Shown here: piece after piece, positions 44,170 through 55,824 of the stretch | How the letters are laid out: each line of letters begins with the position of its first letter | How positions within the stretch are numbered: the first letter of the stretch is position 1 | Assembly: GCF_954871325.1 (NCBI RefSeq) | Contig: NC_088778.1 | Span: 18,007,666-18,071,665, forward strand | DNA length: 64,000 nt | Source of the DNA: Gordionus sp. m RMFG-2023 | Lineage: Eukaryota; Nematomorpha; Gordioida; Chordodea; Parachordodidae | Reading direction: 5' to 3' | The notes under the pieces: model-generated | The model's input: only the letters and a program-made list of their open reading frames with translations | Database searches by the model: none | What the model was told of the DNA's origin: nothing | Position numbers and translations under genes: made by a program

Positions 44170-44580
44170 CATACTTATTTCAATCATTTAGTTATACAGA
44201 GAATAAAAACTTATGATTTTATTTCATTACTAGCATATGCATAGTTTCAATTACTAAATATATACTTCGCTAAAATATTTATAAAGAATTGACTTTATTT
44301 TATAAATAAGATTTACAAATATCTTCAAAATATTATGCATAGATGAAAGTACTAGATATATACTTTACTCTCCATTAGCAACACAGGGGCTATCATACTA
44401 TTGATTTAGTTAACTTGTTCAATAATATAAAATATTTTTTGAAACCATTTATGAAGGATCGAGTCCAGCTTTCCAAATTGCTGAACAAATTCAAAAACTA
44501 TGATTGAAATAGTTGATTATAAAACTCTTAATTTAATTTATATTAAAAAATCCAATAAAATTTTTTATAAATAGGCATTC
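44170..44580. repeat. Dispersed repeat, second copy of 29,690-29,905
   Basis: The first part is direct and the last part (about 44,460-44,580) is inverted relative to the copy at 29.7 kb, so this copy is itself an imperfect fold-back. Confidence 0.55.
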
Positions 44581-44639
44581 TGCATTAACTATACTCTAAA
44601 GCTAGGTCCGTGAAGTTTGCGGAACGACCTGAGAATCAC

Positions 44640-46080
44640 TTAACAAAACCTATGCCAATATTTAGAGTCATAATTGATCTTCAAACATGACATCGGCGGA
44701 ATTAAAGCTTAGTGAGTTATAAGCAAAATAAGAAAAGTGTGAAATTTTGGAATCAATTACCAAAATCTATGCCATTGTATAGCCTGTTAATTGATCTTCA
44801 ATTCGGACAACAACGGAAAAAAACGTTACTGAGTTATAAACAAAATAAGATAGTGTTGGCACTTTGCCAAAACCAAAAATAGGAAAGTTCAATTTCTAAA
44901 ACTTGGCAATTATTTAGTATTCGATTTATGCTTTAATATTCTCCAAACCGAATATCCCTAACCGTAACTGAGTTATATCTTTAAAAGCGTTAAGATGACG
45001 GAATTACTTGATTGAAAGTGAGGGTCAATTACCAAAATATATGCCAATGTGTAGTTAATTGATCCTCCAAAATCTTCAAATCGTATACCAGCGGAATGAA
45101 CGGTTCTTGAGTTAAGGTAAAATAAAAGTTTTGGCATTTTACCAAAATTTAAAATTTTAGCAATCATTTTTTAGTTAAGGCCAATATTTAGTGCCTTAAT
45201 TGATCCTATGTATTCTTCAAACGGAATTTCAAAAAAATTAAAAGGATGTGGTTATCAACAAAATAAGGAAAGTGTGAATTTTGAATCTGGTGGAACAACT
45301 TAAGGATCAATTATTGACACCTAGCCTTTATGTAGCCCGTTAATTGATACTAATTGATCTTCAATCCAAGAACCGAATAAAACATTAATGAGAGTTATAA
45401 GCAAAATAAAAAAGTTTTGGCTATTTGCGAAAATCAAAAATAAAAATAGGTCATATTTTGAAAGCTCTATGAAGTTGGTCTAACTATTGAAAGCATTGAC
45501 GATGAATAGCCATTTTTTAGTGGTTCAATCTTATAGTGGGCGAAGTTAGGGGAAAAAGTTATAAGTAAATATAAAAACTTTGGTCAACTTCACCCTTAAA
45601 TGTCTATTGGAAGCACTAATGATGAGTCTTATATCATTCTTTAGTTGTTCATTAATGCTTCAATCACTTTTATAGGCTGAGAAAAATAAAGTTATTAACG
45701 AAATAAACAAAAAATATATCGGCACGCCAAAACAAAAACTAGAGAAGCGGCAAACATTTTATTTTTGTCATTATTTAGTGATTACTTTTAATTTAAATTT
45801 CATATTTGATTTGATTAACCGCCATATAGGTCAGATTTTGACATGAGAAATTTTGGATGCATTATGGAACATATATCATTTTTTAGTGCTCCATTGGTAG
45901 AAGTAAGTACTTAAATCAGTTTAATAGCCAAAATTAAATAACGAAATAAACCAAAAAATGGCGGCACACCATAACAAATACTAACAGCGAGAAACATCTT
46001 ATCGATTATATAGGGATTAATTAGTTAATTTAAATTTCGTAATTGATTTGTTTCAACCCGCCTTATAAATTTTCTTTTAT
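44640..46080. repeat. Diverged tandem array, unit about 115-155 bp
   Basis: Successive units share TATGCCAAT.T.TAG, TTAATTGATC(T/C)TC, GCGGAA.(A)AACG and GAGTTATAA.CAAAATAA in that order. The landmark TATGCC/TATGC occurs near 44,652, 44,770, 44,927 and 45,042, with related strings near 45,182 and 45,330. Units become more diverged towards 46 kb, where AACGAAATAAACCAAAAA variants appear. An ancient, mutated satellite or minisatellite. Confidence 0.7.
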
Positions 46081-46127
46081 AAGCTATATAAATGTTTCAA
46101 GATCATAGTTGCTCCCAGGAGCAGACT

Positions 46128-48440
46128 GGCCAGTAACCTACTGGGAAAATCTCCCGCAGGGCTTCGAGATTTTACAAATTTGGGGGCCTTATTAGTAAAG
46201 CGAAAAAGAATTTTTTTTAATAAAATAGGCATAAAATCTAAATAAGTTTTAATACAAATTTTTTTAAAAATATTATAAATTTAAATAATTATTAAATATT
46301 AATTTAATTAATTATCTGGTGGAATTATAAGCACTATAAAAAAATTAATTCATTCATTTAAAAATAATACTATTTATTGTCTTAAAATAAATAGATGCAA
46401 GTAAATATTAAAATTAATTTAATATTTATAATTTATATATAGAAAACACAAAATTATTATTATTATAAACATTTATTGAAAATGGACCGAAATGAAAATA
46501 ATAAACAATACAAGTAAAACCAAACTCCATAAAAATAATTATATTAATAATAAGTATATATGTTTATATATAATTTATATTAGATAAGATGGATTTTTAA
46601 TATAAAAAAATGAAGTTCCTTTAACATTCATATTTATTTATCTTAAGTTAAAATGAAATTAACTATTCTAATCCAGAACTAAGTATAAGTATCAAGAAAA
46701 TTTATAATACCCCTCCCCCCCTTACCTCTCAAATAAAATGAGCCATATTTGTTTCACAAATATAATCCAATGTTAATGTTTAACGATTTTTTTGGGCTAG
46801 AGTAGAATCTTTACTTAAAATATATTGATTATTAATGATCTTATCATTCAAACATAACATCAAGATTTTATCTAACTAGGATCATTAAATATTAAGAATA
46901 CATAGATAACCTTTATAGCTACTTTTATATTATCATGCATACAATATATAGTAAACAAAGGAAATACATTCGAAAAACTTCATGATAAATCTTGTAAAGA
47001 AATTAAGATAGCTGGTGAAAATCCAAAACAGCAGAAGTTGTCTTTTTTCAATATAACAACTACAAACTTATGAAAAACATTCATTTCTTGAAACTTATTC
47101 AAACTCTCTTTTATGCTCCAAAAAAGGTGATAATACAACATCTGACATTCATACCATAAAAAGTCCACTTAAATCACATGTAAAAAAATCATCCATCTTT
47201 GTGTTTACTACATATATCTTCACCCATCATAAGTTTTGGTTCATGTTCTAATATAACATCTGATTTTTATCATGCTCAAACCACAAAGTTAAAAAAAATT
47301 AGCATATTTAACATGCTCAGAGACTCCAGATTTTTCTTTACCTTTACATGATAATACAATTTTACCAAATATTACAATATCATTTCCTTCAAATGATAAT
47401 AGCATTCCTATTCTTTCCATAACATTAAAGGAAACTTCATCTTTATCTACATTACAAATACCTTCATCTTTATCAACATTACAAATACATACTACAGAAG
47501 CAGCAAATTTAAAGAAAAAGATCTCAACTAAGTCAAATTTACAAAAACTTGCCTTTTTACAGAAACATCAATCCAAGATTAAATACATCGGTTGTATTAT
47601 AGAGACAGTACCACAGCTTAATCAAGAAATTAAAGCACTGCTCAATTAAATTCATTTTCAAAAGGGTGCACCAACATATATTCTGTTGTTGAAATTCATG
47701 GAAATTTAACTGTTCATATCCAAGCAGTGGAATACTTTCTTAAGGTATTCAATGACAACAGCATACACGATTCAGTTAATAATAAATTTATAGCTGGAAA
47801 AGCAAAGCAGATTTTAAATAATATTCGTAATAAAACATATATTTGAAATTGTAAAACTATTAGGGCATCAAAATATGCCATATAGAGGTTCTGATTGTAA
47901 TGAAACCTTATCAAGAAGATATAAATTTAAATCATAGAAATTTTCTAGAGCTGATCACCTATCTAGTTATGATACAATCCACAATTACCATTTAAAGAAG
48001 GTCATTCAAAGGTGCAAACTTAGGAAGGAAAAACTTACTCTCAGGCAAGTTACATTCAAAGGGAAGAGGATTTAATTACCTTATTATCAAACACGACCTT
48101 TGGTAAAGTTATTGATATAATTCTATTCACGCTTAGAAAGCGTTACAATTAGGAAATAAAAGATTCAGCATCCAGATGGATAGCACTCAGGATATAAGCA
48201 TATATGATGAAAATACAATTTGTTGTGGTACATTTAAAATGGAAAAATTACAGAAAAGCTTTTTGTAGTAGTTAAAATGACTAATTCTTCAGGTAAAGGA
48301 CTCTTTAATTTATTAAGTTCTTGTTTCTCTGAACAAGGGTAATATAATTGAAGAATCTTTTGATAGTGTAGCTAACATAAGATGTGAATTTCTAGGCTCG
48401 CAAGCCCAAAGTAAGCAAGAAGTTCCAGACAGTATATATA
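46128..48440 (+). pseudogene. ZMYM1-like hAT fossil, plus strand
   Basis: The left end at about 46,133 looks like a hAT terminus (CAGACTGGCCAGTAACC) followed by AATCTCCCGCAGGGCTTCG. Coding remains lie at 47,850-48,440: LGHQNMPYRGSDCNETLSRR, then SRADHLSSYDTIHNYHLKKV, IQMDSTQDISI and SGKGLFNLLSSCFSEQG. The same group is fossilised at 1-1,450 (shared MDSTQDIS and FDG/ANIR region). Frames change many times. 46,200-47,800 is low-complexity AT-rich sequence with only vague similarity. Confidence 0.65.
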
Positions 48441-48478
48441 TATTTGGTGCTCTAGCTACATTCTTAACTTACAGGGTT

Positions 48479-48795
48479 TCCCATTTAAAAAAGGAAAAGT
48501 CCCAATCAAAAAAGGAAAAGTTTCAATTATAAAAGGAAAAGTTTCAATCATAAAAGGAAAAGGATCAAGAATAAAAGGAAAAGGTCCAAAAAAAGGAAAA
48601 GTGTCAATCAAAAAATGAAAATTCCCCAAAAGAAAGGAAAAAGTCCGATCAAAAAAGGAAAAGTGTCAAACAAAAAAGGAAAAGGTTAAATCAAAAAAGG
48701 AAAAGTGTCAATCGAAAAAGGAAAATTCCCAAAAGGAAAGGAAAAGTGTCAATCAAAAAAGGAAAATTTCCATTCAAAAAACGAAAATAGTATTT
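48479..48795. repeat. Minisatellite, AAAAAAGGAAAAGTGTCAATC unit
   Basis: About 15 imperfect copies of a unit of roughly 20-21 bases built on AAAAGGAAAAGT(G/T)TCAA. It follows CAGGGTTTCCCATTT at 48,472, which looks like a hAT-type terminus, so the array may be the subterminal repeat of an element whose other end is not visible. Confidence 0.8.
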
Positions 48796-49239
48796 TTTTA
48801 AAATATTTTTTAAAAAAATTATAAATTTTTCAATTTTATTTCTAACTTTTTGCGATTTCTTTACTTAATTTGTTTCTTTTCTCAATTTATTTTTCTTACT
48901 ATATTTTTTCTTCTCATTTTTGATAATTCTTTTGTATTTTTAAAAATAATTGATAAATTTAGGTCCATTTTTTAAACAATTATTTACGTTTTTTTTCATC
49001 ATACATATGTCGTAATTTTTAAAGGGACCATAACTATCCGGGATCTTCTCGGGATTTAAAGGGATCCCTTTAAAATTTCAATTTTTTAAAGGATAAAGAA
49101 CTATATGGCATTATCACGTTTGAACCATGATATAGAACAATCTTATTTTAAAAAGTGTTTTCCGCGCGTTTCGTTTTTTAATTTTATTGTTATTCATTAA
49201 CTTTCAATGTTGTTTTTTTGGCCTTATGAAATATAGGGT

Positions 49240-50040
49240 CAATCGATAGCTAATCAAAAGATCTATTCAACTCGAGGTCAATCTCTCCCCCATAATGGGT
49301 GAGTCTAGGCCTTGGGGGGGGGGGGGGGTCAGAAATATTTTTATCAACACAAAATATCGATATGGGTATCAAATAAAAGCTAATTTTAATATTGGCTGAA
49401 AGTCTTTATTCTTGGTCTGGATGGGTAAGACTTGGTCTGGATGGGTATGACTTGGTCTGGGGGGTAGGGGTGAAGGGTGTAAAACAATTTTTTTTGATAT
49501 GGGTATCAAATAAAAGCTAATTTTAATATGGTTTGACTGAAAGTCATCATTCTTGGTCTTGATGGGTATGACTTGGTTGGTGGGGGGGGGGGTGTAAAAA
49601 TAATTTTTTTGATATGGGTATCAAAATAAATAAAGCTAATTTTAATATCGTTTGACTGAATGTTTTTATTCTTGGTCTGGATGGGGATGACCTCATCTTA
49701 GGGGAGGGTGTAAAAATAATTTTTTTGATATGGGTATCAAATAGAAGCTAATTTTAATATGGTTTGACTGAAAGTCATCATTCTTGGTCTTGATGGGTAT
49801 GACTTGGTCTGGGGGGTGTAAAAAATATTTTTTTTTGATGGGTATCAAATAAAAGGTAATAAAAATATTTTTTTATTTAATAATAATAATCACTCATAGA
49901 AGGCGGGTCTAGATCTTGGGAGGTCAGGAATATTTTTATCACTATAAAATATAGATATGGGTATCAAATAAAAGCTAATTTAAATATCTTTAGATTGAAA
50001 TTATTCATTTTTTGTCATGATGGGTATGACTGTCAGGCCC
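49240..50040. repeat. Minisatellite, unit about 115-137 bp, with G runs
   Basis: Six or so units, each beginning GATATGGGTATCAAATAAAA and continuing GCTAATTTTAATAT, TTGACTGAAAGTC, TTCTTGGTCT and GATGGGTATGACTTGG, then a G-rich stretch. Units start near 49,350, 49,487, 49,608, 49,725, 49,838 and 49,957. Pure G runs of 10 or more occur at about 49,315 and 49,580. Two related units lie in inverse at about 59,745-60,110. Confidence 0.85.
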
Positions 50041-50733
50041 TCAACATATTAACAAAATGTCTAGTTGGATAGAATTTACAGAAATAAAAGAGAATGAAGA
50101 TAAAACAATTTTTTAAATCTTTTCTCGGTACCAATCCTGAACTTGAAATATATAATTTGCAGTGTTCTATATTTAGCGCGTTATTCCATATCTATTTTTT
50201 TTAGTATCAATAGCTTTAGCGTGCTACTTTTTTTTTAAAATAGCTCGTTACTAAATAAATAGCAAAAATTATAATAAAAATTTTATAATTAATTCTAAAA
50301 TCATAATCTTTTTATTTTATCTGTACCAAAATTATATTCATTATCAATGTCTACTGTCGACATTTAAAAATTATATTTTTTTGAAAAATATATTTACAAT
50401 GCATATTTTAAAATGTAAATTAAAATAAATAAAATAAAAAGATTATGATTTTAGAATTAATTATAAAATTATTATGATAATTTTTGCTATTTATTTAGTA
50501 ACGAGCTCTTTTTACATGCTAAAGCTATCGATCCTAAAAAAAATAGCTATGGAATAACGCGCTAAATATAGAACACTGCAAAGTATATATTTCAAGTTCA
50601 GGATTGGAACCGAAAAATTATTTAAAAAATTGTTTTATCTTCATTCTCTTTTATTTCTGTAAATTCTATTGAAATAGACATTTTGTTAATATGTTGAGGG
50701 ACTGACAGTCATACCCATCAAGACAAAAAATGA
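50013..50733. repeat. Long imperfect palindrome, arms about 320 bp
   Basis: Left arm 50,013-50,335 (TTTTTTGTCATGATGGGTAT, then GACTGTCAGGCCCTCAACAT) reappears in inverse at about 50,420-50,733, with a spacer of roughly 85-100 bases. The arms include CAGTGTTCTATATTTAGCGC, which resembles a hAT terminus, but the bases outside it are inverted too, so there is no direct target duplication. The left arm is continuous with the last unit of the 49.2-50.0 kb minisatellite. Confidence 0.85.
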
Positions 50734-51109
50734 ATAATTAGTTTACACGCAGACCTCTCTCTTCCGCAAAACTACCGCCATTGGAAATCTCCCGCAAAAA
50801 TCTACCGCAATTTTTTAATTTCTCCCGCACATTTTTTGAAAGTATTTTAACGTTTTTATTATATAAATAATAATTTTGAGAAACATTAATTGATTATTTT
50901 ATATTTTTAAAATAACTATTAAATATTTATTCAAAAAACATGTCTAGTTTGTAAATTGCTTTCTATCCTGTTTTATTTTTATCCAATAATAGATCGACAT
51001 CATTTCATTCATATAAGTCAGTACAGGGGAGTATATCAACATCGAAAACAATGCAAAAATATTCTCAAAAATAATAAATAATACAACTACATTTGCGGAA
51101 ATCGTATAC

Positions 51110-52090
51110 ATCTATCATGTAGTTCAACATTCACAGAGCTATATCATCACAATGTAGGTCGAATCTTTTTCTCATGATAGTTAACGACTCCAATATAAGT
51201 GCAAATCTTACTTGTGGCAGAACAAAAATGAGCAAGTTACAAGTGTTTTAGTACCTGAATCCTAGAGGTCAATTCTAGACGATTTGAAAAATGGGCATCC
51301 ATATGCAATTCTAACAGATACATCTAATAAGAGAAATATTAAAACATTTCCCTCGGTCCTTCGCTATTTCAACAAGAATAAGAACATTTCAATAAAACTG
51401 TTAAAATTTTTTCCTCGGATAGTGAAAAATCCAACGATGTAGCTAGCCACATAATGGTAAATATAGCTGATTCAGGGTTATCAATGATTTGCATGTCAGC
51501 TTTCTGCGCTGATAATGCCTCTGTAAATTTTGGCAAAAACCAAAGTTACTGAATTGAGGCAGCACAATAATGAATTAATACTAATTGGCTGTATCATATA
51601 CTACATAATTCTTGCAAGAAGGCAATATGTACTATCTGTAGATGTCGAAATAATTGTGATGAAATGTTTTAAGGAATTTATTTCATCAACGAAAAGAGTT
51701 AATGAATTAAAAGAGTTGGTGAAGTGGTCTTACTTGGAATGGTGTGAGTTGTTGCGATATGTACCTATCAGATGGTTATCATTAAACCTGCCATCGATAG
51801 AATTTTAAAATTTTACAAACACTTAAAAAAGTACTTTTTAAATAAATATTTTAAAAGCTGTCCTAAAATTTTGAAAAATTTTTTCAAATATGGAAATGGC
51901 AGAAGCATATTTGGGATTAGTTTCACATGTAGGAAATCTATTTCATACAGTTAATATTCAGTTGCAATCAGAATATTCTTTATTAAAAAAGATTCACAAA
52001 ATCATGCTACAGCTCTGTTCATCTCTACAGTTAAAAATTGATAATAAATTTTATGGCGCTATTGCTAAAAATATTATTATTTTTATTAAG
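51110..52090 (+). repeat. Left arm of an inverted hAT duplication
   Basis: Matches 52,600-53,390 in inverse. Paired landmarks: GAGGTCAATTCTAGACGATT (about 51,265) with the 53,200 region; CACATGTAGGAAATCTATTT (about 51,925) with AAATCATTCC..ATGTAGG.. near 52,745; AAAAATTGATAATAAATTTT (about 52,033) with 52,625. The arms have diverged by substitutions and the right arm lacks part of the sequence. Confidence 0.8.
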
Positions 52091-52560
52091 ACAATTTTAG
52101 AATATTTATAATCAAAATTTGATTTTAATAATTCTATTTACAAATGTATAAATATTATGACCTTGGAATAGAAACCATCAATTGATGGTTTTTATAATTT
52201 AATAAATAATTAAAAATACTGAAAGACATTGATGCCTTGTTTGAGGAGATTGTAATTCTCTTTATTTTTTATGATTCTCCAAAATACTTAAAGTTTGATG
52301 GTCTAAAAGCAGAGGAGAAATAGGTAGAATTTTTTCGTAATAACGATAAATCCTCATGCTTGGAAAAAATATCCGAGTATATCTTCTCCTTACCTCATTC
52401 TAATGCCTCATCCTAGCGCATTTTTAGCCTGATGAGGACTGCCTGGAAAAATGAGAGAAATCGGATTGCTTTAACAACATTAGAGGCCGAGCTAATGGTT
52501 AAACAAATATATAATATGTCATGCCAGGAATTTTATAAATATCTCAATAACGACGGTAAA
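51420..52560 (+). pseudogene. hAT transposase fossil, plus strand
   Basis: 51,500-51,808 gives CADNASVNFGK (second catalytic region), then GCIIYYIILARRQYVLSVDV and LLRYVPIRWLSLNLPSIEF, the .RW.SL motif of hATs. 52,320-52,560 gives the C-terminus: ISEYIFSLPHSNASS, then RIFSLMRTAWKNERNRIALT and YNMSCQEFYKYLNND. Frames are broken several times. It is followed by the inverted partial copy, which lacks this C-terminal part. Confidence 0.75.
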
Positions 52561-52599
52561 CATTTAGTTCTATTATTTAAATCACAAATAAAATATAAT

Positions 52600-53390
52600 T
52601 AAGTTTTAGCAATGGCGCCATAAAATTTATTGTCAATTTTTAACTGTAAAGATGAACACATTTGCAGCATAATTTTGTGAATCTTTGTTAAGATTCTTCT
52701 GATTGCAACTACACATTAACAGCATTTAGTAGATTTCCTACATGTAAAATCATTCCTAAATATACCTCTGCCATCCATTAGAAAACATTTTTCAAAATGT
52801 TAGGACAGCTTTTATAATCTTTATTTAAGAAATATATTTTTAAAGGTTTATAAAATTTTAAAATTTAGATGGCGGGTATTAGGAACATTCCCAACCAACA
52901 TTGTGCTGACTCAATTCTGTAAATACACTCTGTTTTTACCAAATTCACTGAGGCATTATCAGATCATAAAGCTAACATGCAATTTATTGATAATCTCGAA
53001 TCTGCTATATTTGCCATTATATGGTTAGCTATGTCTTCGGATTTTTCACTATTTGAGGAGAAAAAATTTTATAGTTTTATTGAAACGACTTTAATTTTGT
53101 TGAAATAGCTAAGGATAAAGGAAAATATTATAATATTTTCCTTATTAGATGCATCTGTTAGAATTGCATATGTATGCCCATCTTTCAAATCGTCAAGAAT
53201 TGACCTCCTGGATTTAGGTTCTAAAACATTGATGATAGCCTTGCTCATTTTTGTTCTACAAGTATAGTTTTCATTTATATTAGTGTCGTTAAATATTATG
53301 AGAAAAAGATTCTACCAACATTGTGATGGTAAGTATCACTGTGAATGTTGCACTACAAGATAAGTGATTAAAATTGGCGCAACTGTAGTT
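52600..53390 (-). repeat. Right arm of the inverted hAT duplication
   Basis: Inverse of 51,110-52,090 with deletions (for example across 51,530-51,770). It carries the same coding region, more decayed. Together the arms would form a long imperfect hairpin if transcribed through. Confidence 0.78.
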
Positions 53391-53880
53391 ACATCTGTAT
53401 TATTTCTTATTTTTGGAGTACCTTATTATGTATTTAAACGTGATACGTGATAATTAAGCGTCTATCCCTATAATGTTATACACACACACGGTAGATTTCC
53501 AATTGCGGTCGTTTTGCGGGACATTCACATAAAATATATTTTTAATTGTAAAATTAAATTCGTTTTTTTTAATAAAATTTTATCTTGTTTACATTCTTTT
53601 ACATTTAAAAAAGATCGTTGGTTTTTTTTATAAATTAATATATTCTAATAAATCAAGACGTATTTTATTTTGGGAAAATAGTTACCGACTTTGTATTTAT
53701 ATAAACTAATTATTAAAATAATAGGTGGATAATTAAGTCAATTCAAAATCCCTGCCGAAGGCCCGCAAAAAATTTTTTTTTAGCAATTTTTATATTTCTA
53801 CCGCAATTTTCATATTTCTCCCGCATAATACCAAATTTCTCTCGCAATTTGAAAATTTTGATCTGGCAACCCTGGATATG

Positions 53881-54107
53881 ATTGATGAGCTTTACACAGT
53901 AAATCTACAACGAGAGTCGGTGGAATTTCTTTCTTCCCAAAAAGGATCGACAATAAACTTAGGGTTATTATTTCGAAGTGAAATAGAACTCATATACAAA
54001 TCAATAGATCTGATTGCTCAGATATTATATGCTTAAAAGAAAATATGAAAAAAAAGCATGACCATAGGTTTCCCATTACTGAACTTCAAGTTATTTTATA
54101 TCTTTAT
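53881..54107 (+). pseudogene. hAT scrap hosting the LTR element
   Basis: ATGACCATAGGTTTCCCATT followed by ACTGAACTTCAAG parallels 43,195-43,235 (GATCATAGATTTCCAATAAC, then CGATCTTCAG), a hAT catalytic-region exon end. The LTR element begins directly after it. Confidence 0.5.
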
Positions 54108-54640
54108 TGATGTATATTTTATATATATATATAATATATTTTATATATATTTAAACTATTATTCTTAAATGATTGATAGATGTCAATTATTATAAATATA
54201 TATTTAGTTAGTAATAATATTGATTTTTGTTGATTTTAATCGCGGAGTGATATAATTTAGAAGAAAGAAAAAATTGATTCGCCATTAATTTTTTTATTAA
54301 ATTATTGTGAAATATATTTTTATTTGTACTAAAAGTTGATATTTGGATTGAATTATTGTGAATAAACTGATATACCAGAAATAATAAATAAATATAAATA
54401 TATATAGTGAAATTATATAAATCTTAATAGTGTGAAAATTAAGTTAATTGAGTAAAAAAATGAGTAATATTTTATTGGTACCGACTGACCAAGATACGTT
54501 AACACTTATTAGGGAAAAAATAAGTTTGAGAAAAATATAAAAATTGAAATATTTAGAGAAAAAAATAAAACAAGAGTGTTTTATAAAAATAAATTTCAGA
54601 CGTTATTAATCAACAAAAATATTTTCTAGGACCGGGTTCC
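54108..54640 (+). repeat. 5' LTR (3' boundary approximate)
   Basis: The start is fixed by identity with the 3' LTR. The shared part visible runs to about 54,310; the true end cannot be set because the 3' LTR is incomplete here. It lies before gag at 54,787. Confidence 0.75.
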
Positions 54641-54786
54641 TCAAAATTATAGTGGATTCTGGATATTTAAAAGTAAGAAAATTTTTTTTATTTGATTTTT
54701 AAATTACACAACGCAATAGTAGGATTTTTGGATTAAAATTAGAAAAATATAGATAAAATTTTAAATTTTGGATAATTAATGAAATT

Positions 54787-55815
54787 ATGGCTTTTTCTTT
54801 TGTTACTGTTAATCGTAAGCCTGATTTTGATAAAATGCAGAATTATAAGGATCATTTTAATAAAATATTTAATTCAAAGTTTAATAAAGTGGATGTAACT
54901 AATAATATCATTACTGCAGTAATTTTTTTTGTGTTTTATGTAACTTTGATTACAATGAAACATGCAATTAAGAAAATAAAAAGAAGATCTATTAAAAATA
55001 AAGAAAATGATATAAAAAATACTAATACTGAAAATTTAATTTCTGAAATTTTGGTGAAATCTCCAGATATTTCTGAGGATATCCAAAATAGCTTACATTT
55101 AATTTTGTTAGAATTAAAAAAATTAAATGATAAAAAGAATATTATGTCGGAAGAAAAATCCGAGGAAGTATTAGATACTGGTGAAGTATTTAATTTTTTT
55201 CAAAATAATAATATATCAGAGGATGTCAATAAAAGATTAAATTCAATAGTGATTGAATTTAAAAAAAAAATTTCAGAGGTTTTAATTGAAAATCCTGTTG
55301 AAATTGTAAAAAATTATAATAAAAATAGTACTTTGAGACAAAGTACGGAAGAATCTCTAATTTTATGTGAAATTAGAGAAATGAAAGAAAATATGAAAAA
55401 TTTGTTCAAAGATGTGTCCAACTTAAAAATTAAAAATAATAATATAATTGAAAGTTGTGAACTCTGTGGAAGAAGAGGACATATCGGTAAAAATTGTTAT
55501 TCAAGAGACCGAAAAATAAATGAGAATGGTAATGCAAAACCAAGTGAAAAAAATGACATAGTGTGTCATAGATGTGGTTTTGTAGGACATATAAAAAGAA
55601 ATTGCATGGTGAAAGAAGCCAATTTTAAAAGTGGATTTCTGCAAAGAACATCGGTAGTGTTACAACCGGTGGTTAGAAATATACAAAATCCTATTATTAA
55701 AAATGTGGATAAAATGGAAAATAACAATACAGATCATGACAGAATGTGTTTCCGATGTGAAGAAATGGGACACATTGCTATCAATTGTATTCAAAGTGTG
55801 AGTGGATTACAGTGA
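54787..55815 (+). pseudogene. gag of the Ty3/gypsy element
   Basis: 342-codon frame. The N-terminal two-thirds is lysine/asparagine-rich and helical-looking. The C-terminal part has three CCHC zinc knuckles in a row (CELCGRRGHIGKNC, CHRCGFVGHIKRNC, CFRCEEMGHIAINC), the nucleic-acid-binding nucleocapsid region. gag and the following pol frame are in the same register, an arrangement some retroelements use with read-through. Confidence 0.9.
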
Positions 55816-55824
55816 CTAAATGAT

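Larger units (their letters stand above)
50755..53880. mobile_element. hAT region with CCGCAATTT subterminal motifs, inverted duplication
   Basis: The left end has repeated CCCGCA, CTACCGC and CTCCCGCA motifs (50,763-50,835). The same motifs occur at the right, 53,765-53,865, ending CTGGCAACCCTGG. An inverted copy of the left end is also found at 53,490-53,529 (CCAATTGCGGTCGTTTTGCG). The outer ends are approximate and no target duplication was found. Confidence 0.6.

Noticed and set aside
48479-50040. Repeat arrays considered as a CRISPR-like locus
   Set aside because: The units are contiguous and diverged without unique spacers of constant length, and the DNA is clearly eukaryotic.
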